64,000 nucleotides of DNA from NCBI RefSeq assembly GCF_020709055.1, contig NZ_JAJFCK010000002.1:62001-126000 (forward strand). Reading direction: 5' to 3'. Positions within the stretch are counted from its first letter, which is position 1. Each line of letters opens with the position of its first letter. Below, one piece after another: positions 59,752 to 64,000 of the stretch. Source of the DNA: Ruminococcus callidus. GTDB taxonomy: Bacteria > Bacillota > Clostridia > Oscillospirales > Ruminococcaceae. The translations under genes and the position numbers were made by a program. Under the pieces are notes generated by a model, which worked only from the letters and a program-made list of their open reading frames with translations, was not told the origin of the DNA and did no database searches.

Positions 59752-60837
59752 ATGCACAGAGTGTATAACTTTAGCGCAGGCCCGGCAGTGCTGCCGGAAG
59801 AAGTGCTGCAGGAAGCAGCAGCTGAAATGATGGATTACAAAGGCACCGGTATGTCCGTAATGGAAATGAGCCACCGCAGTGCCGCATTCGACGAGATTAT
59901 CAAAACAGCAGAACAGGATCTCCGTGACCTGATGGGAATTCCCGACAACTACAAGGTTCTGTTCCTGCAGGGAGGCGCATCCCAGCAGTTTGCAGCTGTC
60001 CCCATGAACCTAATGAAAAACGGCGTAGCTGACTACATCGTCACCGGTCAGTGGGCAAAAAAGGCATATCAGGAGGCGCAGAAGTACGGCAAGGCTGTCA
60101 AGATCGCTTCCTCCGAGGACAAGACATTCTCCTATATTCCGGACTGCTCCGATCTGCCCATCGACGAAGACGCCGATTATGTCTATATCTGTGAGAACAA
60201 CACCATTTATGGTACCAAATATAAGAAGCTGCCCAACACCAAGGGCAAGCCTCTGGTGGCAGACGTTTCCTCCTGCTTCCTGAGCGAGCCGGTAGATGTC
60301 ACCAAGTACGGTGTGATCTACGGCGGTGTTCAGAAGAATGTGGGTCCGGCAGGCGTTGTCATCGCCATCATTCGGGAAGACCTGATTCCGGAAAAGCCGG
60401 CTGTGGAGAACACCCCCACCATGCTGGCATGGAAAACACAGGCGGATGCAGACTCCCTGTACAACACACCGCCCTGCTACGGCATTTATATCTGCGGCAA
60501 GGTGTTCAAGTGGCTCAAGAAGATGGGCGGTCTGGAAGCAATGCAGAAGCGCAATCAGGAAAAGGCAAAGATCCTGTACGATTTCCTGGACGAGAGCAAG
60601 CTGTTCAAGGGCACCGTCCGCAAGGAAGACCGTTCTCTCATGAATGTACCGTTCGTGACCGGCGACAAGGAACTGGATGCCAAGTTCATCAAGGCTGCTA
60701 CAGAATCCGGCTTCGTGAACCTGAAGGGCCACCGCACCGTTGGCGGTATGCGTGCCTCCATCTACAATGCAATGCCCATCGAGGGCGTGCAGAAGCTGGT
60801 GGACTTCATGCGTCAGTTTGAAACAGAAAATGCCTGA
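59752..60837 (+). CDS. serC: Phosphoserine aminotransferase
   Basis: 361 aa from ATG 59752, 9 bp behind AGGAGG. Class V aminotransferase: VYNFSAGPAVLPEEVLQEA, MSHRSAAFDEI, LFLQGGASQQFAAVPMN, and PLP lysine 195 in GGVQKNVGPAG; ends with TVGGMRASIYNAMPIEGVQKL. Makes 3-phosphoserine. serA follows 17 bp downstream, the common serine operon of Firmicutes; serB is not nearby. Confidence 0.96.
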   Translation: MHRVYNFSAGPAVLPEEVLQEAAAEMMDYKGTGMSVMEMSHRSAAFDEIIKTAEQDLRDLMGIPDNYKVLFLQGGASQQFAAVPMNLMKNGVADYIVTGQWAKKAYQEAQKYGKAVKIASSEDKTFSYIPDCSDLPIDEDADYVYICENNTIYGTKYKKLPNTKGKPLVADVSSCFLSEPVDVTKYGVIYGGVQKNVGPAGVVIAIIREDLIPEKPAVENTPTMLAWKTQADADSLYNTPPCYGIYICGKVFKWLKKMGGLEAMQKRNQEKAKILYDFLDESKLFKGTVRKEDRSLMNVPFVTGDKELDAKFIKAATESGFVNLKGHRTVGGMRASIYNAMPIEGVQKLVDFMRQFETENA

Positions 60838-60854
60838 AGAAAGGATGGAATCCC

Positions 60855-62015
60855 ATGTATACCATTCAAACACTCAATAAGATTTCTCCTGCCGGAACCG
60901 AACGGTTCGGACAGAATTACACCGTAACCGACACCGCTGAGAATCCGGATGCCATTCTGGTGCGCAGCGCATCGCTGCACGAAACCGAATTTGGCTCCAA
61001 CCTGCTGGCAATCGCCCGTGCAGGTGCCGGTGTCAACAACATCCCGCTGGATCGCTGCGCAGAAGCCGGCATCTGTGTATTCAACACACCGGGTGCCAAT
61101 GCCAATGCCGTAAAGGAACTGGTGCTCACCGGTCTGCTCATCTCCTCCCGAAAGATTCCGGAGGCAATGACCTGGGCGGCTGGTCTGACCGATGGCGAAA
61201 CCACCGTTGCAAAGCAGGTGGAAAAGGGCAAGAGCCAGTTCGCCGGCCCGGAGATCAAAGGCAAGACACTGGGCATCATCGGTCTGGGTGCCATCGGCGC
61301 ACTGGTTGCCAACGCAGCCGTTGCACTGGGCATGAAGGTCGTCGGCACTGACCCGTTCCTGTCCATCGGCGCAGCACTGCGTCTGGATCCGTCTGTGACT
61401 GTCGTCAAGACACAGGACGATGTTTTCGCCGTAGCCGATTACCTGACCATCCACGTACCGTTCAACAAGGACACAGAGGGCATGATCAATGCCGCTTCCA
61501 TCGCCAAAATGAAGGACGGCGTTCGTGTGCTGAACTATGCCCGCGGCGAACTGGTCAACGATGATGATATGATCGCAGCGCTGGAGAGCGGCAAGGTGGC
61601 TTACTACTGCACCGACTTCCCCAACGCAAAGACCTGCAACGCAAAGCACATCATTGCAACCCCGCATCTGGGTGCTTCCACACCGGAGAGCGAGGACAAC
61701 TGCGCAAGCATGGCAGCCGATGAGCTGATGGCTTATCTGGAACAGGGCGACATCCGCAACAGCGTGAACCTGCCCAATGCACAGCTTCAGGCAGTATATA
61801 CCAAGGTTTGTATCATTCACCGGAACGTTCCGGCAATGATCTCCGCCCTGACCTCTGTCATCGGCGTGGCTGGCGCAAACATTGAGAATATGACCAATGC
61901 CAGCAAGAAGGATTACGCTTACACCATTCTGGACATCGACGGTGTCACTGAGGGAATGATCAAGGCACTGACCGCCATTGACGGCGTGCTGCGTGTTCGT
62001 GTGATCGAAAAGTAA
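60855..62015 (+). CDS. serA: D-3-phosphoglycerate dehydrogenase
   Basis: 386 aa. Substrate and NAD domains with IARAGAGVNNIPLD, GKTLGIIGLGAIGALVANAA (Rossmann), FNKDTEGMINAASIAKMKDG, HLGASTPESEDNCA, and a C-terminal ACT domain (NVPAMISALTSVIGVAGANIENM) that likely binds serine as feedback. First step of serine synthesis. Its TAA stop is the target triplet of the short element at 62016. Confidence 0.96.
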   Translation: MYTIQTLNKISPAGTERFGQNYTVTDTAENPDAILVRSASLHETEFGSNLLAIARAGAGVNNIPLDRCAEAGICVFNTPGANANAVKELVLTGLLISSRKIPEAMTWAAGLTDGETTVAKQVEKGKSQFAGPEIKGKTLGIIGLGAIGALVANAAVALGMKVVGTDPFLSIGAALRLDPSVTVVKTQDDVFAVADYLTIHVPFNKDTEGMINAASIAKMKDGVRVLNYARGELVNDDDMIAALESGKVAYYCTDFPNAKTCNAKHIIATPHLGASTPESEDNCASMAADELMAYLEQGDIRNSVNLPNAQLQAVYTKVCIIHRNVPAMISALTSVIGVAGANIENMTNASKKDYAYTILDIDGVTEGMIKALTAIDGVLRVRVIEK

Positions 62016-62063
62016 GAACCCGTCTTCACAAAGCGGATACACGTATTTTGTGAAAAATGGTTC
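62016..62063 (+). mobile_element. Short palindromic element, 48 bp (copy s3)
   Basis: Ends GAACCCGTCTTCACAA and (inverted) GAACCATTTTTCACAA, flanked by TAA (serA stop, 62013-62015) and GAA (62064-62066, one change). Confidence 0.65.
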
Positions 62064-62133
62064 GAAATCCTATGGCATCTCCCCGGCATTTCTCTCTGCC
62101 GGGTGATTTCAGCGCACTGCGCTGAGATAGATT

Positions 62134-62253
62134 GCATTACCAGAGTAGGAAACGGTGCGTTAAGTGTCCGGCAGACAGGGAGTTGCTGCCGGGACGAAAA
62201 ATTCAGGACAGTGTCCCGAATTTGCGGTGCCGATTCCGCATCCCGCTGAATGC
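62134..62253 (+). promoter_or_regulatory. THF (tetrahydrofolate) riboswitch
   Basis: Contains the class signatures in order: AGAGTAGG, GCGTTAAGTG, GGGAGTTG, GACGAA, GCGGTGCCGATTCCGCATCC and the closing GCTG, with P1 arms GCATTACCAG and CGCTGAATGC. It precedes the folate transporter gene folT, the classic target. Confidence 0.9.
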
Positions 62254-62288
62254 ATCATAAGAAGTCCTGATTTTTCAGAAAGCCTTTC

Positions 62289-62349
62289 TTGAAATTCACT
62301 CCTTATGTGCACGAAGCACCATTTCAAAATGCCCGTCAAGGGTAAGGAG
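62289..62349 (+). promoter_or_regulatory. folT expression platform: anti-Shine-Dalgarno switch
   Basis: CTCCTTA (62299-62305) is complementary to the ribosome site TAAGGAG (62343-62349). An alternative hairpin TTGAAAT (62289-62295) with ATTTCAA (62321-62327) encloses CTCCTTA in its loop. The two structures would compete, consistent with translational control by the upstream THF aptamer. Confidence 0.6.
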
Positions 62350-62357
62350 GTATTTTC

Positions 62358-62981
62358 ATGAGAGGCTTTTTGTCATTATTCACTGATTCCGCACGTGAAC
62401 TGAAACAGGTGCGGACCATCACCGTTGCAGCGCTGTTCATGGCGCTGTCCATCGTCCTGCGCACCATCGCCATTCCCATCGGCACGGACATCCGCATCAC
62501 GTTCGCATTTCTGGGCGTGATGATCATCGCCATGCTGTATGGCCCGGTGGTTTCCATGATTGCCGCACTGGGCACGGACATCATCGGCTATCTGCTGGAC
62601 GGCTCCAAAATGCGGGAATATAACTTGCTGCTGGCGCTGGTGGTTGTTCTGAATGCGCTGGTATACGGTCTGTTCCTGTATCGCCGCACATCCCAGAAGA
62701 ACCTGTTGTTCTCCGCCGTGCTGGCACGTCTGACCGTGGTGCTTATCGGCAATCTGATGCTGAACTCCAGCATTCTGTACGCATGCTACATCAATCCGGA
62801 TTTCCCGTTTGCCATGTCCGGCTCGGCATGGAGCGCATTCGGCACCTGGATGCTGCCCCGTCTGATCAAGAACGTGGGACAGTTCCCCTTTGACGTCATT
62901 ATGATCTGCGTTCTGCTGCCCATCGTCGTCAAGGCTTACCAGCAGGTATTCCACAAGTCGGTCCTGCGCACGGTAAATTAA
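62358..62981 (+). CDS. folT: Folate ECF transporter S component FolT
   Basis: 207 aa behind AAGGAGG. Six hydrophobic helices; ARELKQVRTITVAALFMALSIVLRTIAIPIGTDIRITFAFLGVMIIAMLYGPVV is the S-component signature of the FolT group and HIS-free membrane core with DIIGYLLDG. It imports folates together with the shared EcfA/A'/T module encoded elsewhere. The THF riboswitch supports the substrate. Its TAA stop is the target triplet of the short element at 62982. Confidence 0.92.
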   Translation: MRGFLSLFTDSARELKQVRTITVAALFMALSIVLRTIAIPIGTDIRITFAFLGVMIIAMLYGPVVSMIAALGTDIIGYLLDGSKMREYNLLLALVVVLNALVYGLFLYRRTSQKNLLFSAVLARLTVVLIGNLMLNSSILYACYINPDFPFAMSGSAWSAFGTWMLPRLIKNVGQFPFDVIMICVLLPIVVKAYQQVFHKSVLRTVN

Positions 62982-63028
62982 GGACCTGTCTTTCCATGCG
63001 TACACACGTGCCTTGTGAAAACAGATTC
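62982..63028 (+). mobile_element. Short palindromic element, 47 bp (copy s4)
   Basis: Ends GGACCTGTCTTTCCA and (inverted) GAATCTGTTTTCACAAG, flanked by TAA (62979-62981, folT stop, and 63029-63031). A further partial end (GCACCCGTCTTTCCAAACGG) follows directly. Confidence 0.7.
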
Positions 63029-63074
63029 TAAGCACCCGTCTTTCCAAACGGATCAGCTCCCATAATCCGTAAAA

Positions 63075-63123
63075 CCACCCGCTGTCCGGTGTCACTCTGG
63101 TGCCGAACAGCGGGTGTTTCTTT
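63075..63123 (+). terminator. Terminator upstream of metG
   Basis: ACCCGCTGTCCGG and CCGAACAGCGGGT arms followed by TTTCTTT; ends the serC-serA-folT region. Confidence 0.75.
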
Positions 63124-63227
63124 GCCATGGCAGACGGGACACAGCGGATTTCGCCGTCTGTGAACCGCAATTCATAGAAAGCGCTGCCTGCCGGCTTCTC
63201 TCAAAACGCAAATCCCGAAAAAAACAC

Positions 63228-63256
63228 GTGACAAATTCAGAGAAATATGTTATAAT
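63228..63256 (+). promoter_or_regulatory. Promoter of metG
   Basis: GTGACA (63228-63233), 17 bp, TATAAT (63251-63256). Confidence 0.6.
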
Positions 63257-63329
63257 AGAGGTTAAGAGCCTACGCCGCCGGAACTTATTTCCACAGGATC
63301 CGGCGGCTGCAAATAAAGGAGGATCCTGT

Positions 63330-64000
63330 ATGTCAAAAAAGCCGTTCTATATTACCACACCGATCTACTATCCGTCCGGCAATCCGCACATCGGACACTG
63401 CTACACCACCGTTGCCTGCGATTCCATCGCACGCTACAGACGGATGCAGGGCTATGATGTGCTCTTTCTCACCGGTACCGATGAGCACGGTCTGAAAATC
63501 GAACAGAAAGCCGCTGCCAAGGGCGTTACCCCGAAAGAATACGTGGACGAGATCGTCAAGACGTTCAAAGCCCTCTGGGCAAAGATGCACATCAGCTATG
63601 ATCGCTACATCCGCACCACCGACGATTACCACATAGAAACCGTACAGAAGATTTTCAAGAAGCTGTACGATTTGGGCTACATCTACAAGGGCGAGTACAA
63701 GGGCAAGTACTGCACCCCGTGCGAGAGCTTCTGGACGGAATCCCAGCTGGACGAAAACGGCTGCTGTCCGGAATGTCACCGTGAGGTGACCGAGGCAAAG
63801 GAAGAGGCATACTTCATGAAGATGACCCCCTTCGCCGACCGCATTGAAAAGCTGCTCACAGAGACCGACTATCTTCAGCCGAAAACCCGTGCGGTAGAGC
63901 TGGTAAACAACTTCATCAAGCCCGGTCTGGAAGACCTGTGCGTTTCCCGCACCTCTTTCAAGTGGGGCATTCCGGTCACATTCGACCCCGACCACGTGGT
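63330..64000 (+). CDS. metG: Methionyl-tRNA synthetase (3' end beyond window)
   Basis: First 223 codons, behind AAAGGAGG. Class I signature YYPSGNPHIGHCYTT (HIGH at about residues 21-24), FLTGTDEHGLKIEQKA, a zinc-binding CXXC pair (CTPCESFW, CCPECH, near residues 129-150) and the catalytic-domain insert. Charges tRNA-Met. The KMSKS motif and anticodon-binding domain lie outside the window. Confidence 0.96.
   Translation, partial: MSKKPFYITTPIYYPSGNPHIGHCYTTVACDSIARYRRMQGYDVLFLTGTDEHGLKIEQKAAAKGVTPKEYVDEIVKTFKALWAKMHISYDRYIRTTDDYHIETVQKIFKKLYDLGYIYKGEYKGKYCTPCESFWTESQLDENGCCPECHREVTEAKEEAYFMKMTPFADRIEKLLTETDYLQPKTRAVELVNNFIKPGLEDLCVSRTSFKWGIPVTFDPDHV

Noticed and set aside
1..64000. CRISPR array
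   Set aside because: No run of short identical repeats with regular unique spacers; the repeated sequences are dispersed palindromic elements or the 3-unit array of about 200 bp.

Overview
The window looks like the chromosome of a gut or rumen Firmicute of the Ruminococcus type. The main reasons are a truncated scaffoldin-like protein with two cohesin-like modules and very long Thr-rich linkers at the left edge, a GH5 lipoprotein cellulase, a GH94 cellobiose phosphorylase, several BspA-type leucine-rich-repeat surface proteins, and a yabP-yabQ-divIC-type sporulation/division cluster. R. champanellensis or a close relative is a reasonable guess, but nothing here proves the species.

Layout. 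1-5.3 kb: cellulose degradation (scaffoldin, GH5) and tRNA-Leu. 5.5-9.1 kb: a GH43 remnant, a MATE transporter and ychF. 9.1-11.7 kb: an orphan GH25 lysozyme/holin pair, then an AT-rich patch of very small ORFs, a frame-broken gene and a type I toxin-like peptide. 11.8-24.3 kb: mostly housekeeping (lipid flippase-like protein, YwqG, RadA, cell-wall amidase, Fur-family repressor, cyclophilin, cytidylate-kinase-like protein, FtsH, NnrD, GNAT). 24.6-26.8 kb: a MerR regulator with a textbook 19-bp-spacer promoter, a CMD/cupin protein and a flavodoxin. 26.9-32.3 kb: zinc-ribbon membrane proteins, an SPFH/zinc-ribbon/TPM operon and tRNA-Pro. 32.4-33.04 kb: a tandem non-coding array. 33.1-43.7 kb: a YfhO membrane protein, RsmE, an S1/DivIC/YabQ/YabP cluster, SecG and RNase R. 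44.1-48.8 kb: GH94 and an ECF sigma/anti-sigma pair. 48.9-55.2 kb: three LRR proteins and GlmS. 55.7-64 kb: tRNA-Thr, tRNA-Tyr, TypA, lipoproteins, SerC-SerA, a THF riboswitch with FolT, and the start of MetG.

Two non-coding systems stand out. First, a family of palindromic mobile elements (five full copies of about 160 bp of one type, one of 161 bp of a second type, and five 45-48-bp minimal versions) is inserted with a 3-bp TNA target duplication. In six of eleven cases the duplicated triplet is exactly the TAA stop codon of a gene, so insertion does not change the protein; two further copies lie in 5' leaders of genes. Second, the 32.4-33.04 kb array holds three copies of a unit of about 190-200 nt whose hairpins are preserved by compensatory base changes between copies, with a G-U wobble that favours the minus strand. 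It is therefore a good candidate for a tandem structured RNA.

Functionally, extracellular cellulose breakdown (scaffoldin, GH5) feeds cellobiose to the cytoplasmic GH94 phosphorylase. Envelope functions recur (LRR proteins with membrane anchors, lipoproteins, YfhO, amidase, holin/GH25, GlmS). Regulation visible in the DNA includes many sigma-A-like promoters with 17-bp spacers, the MerR operator, the folate riboswitch and a long structured serC leader.
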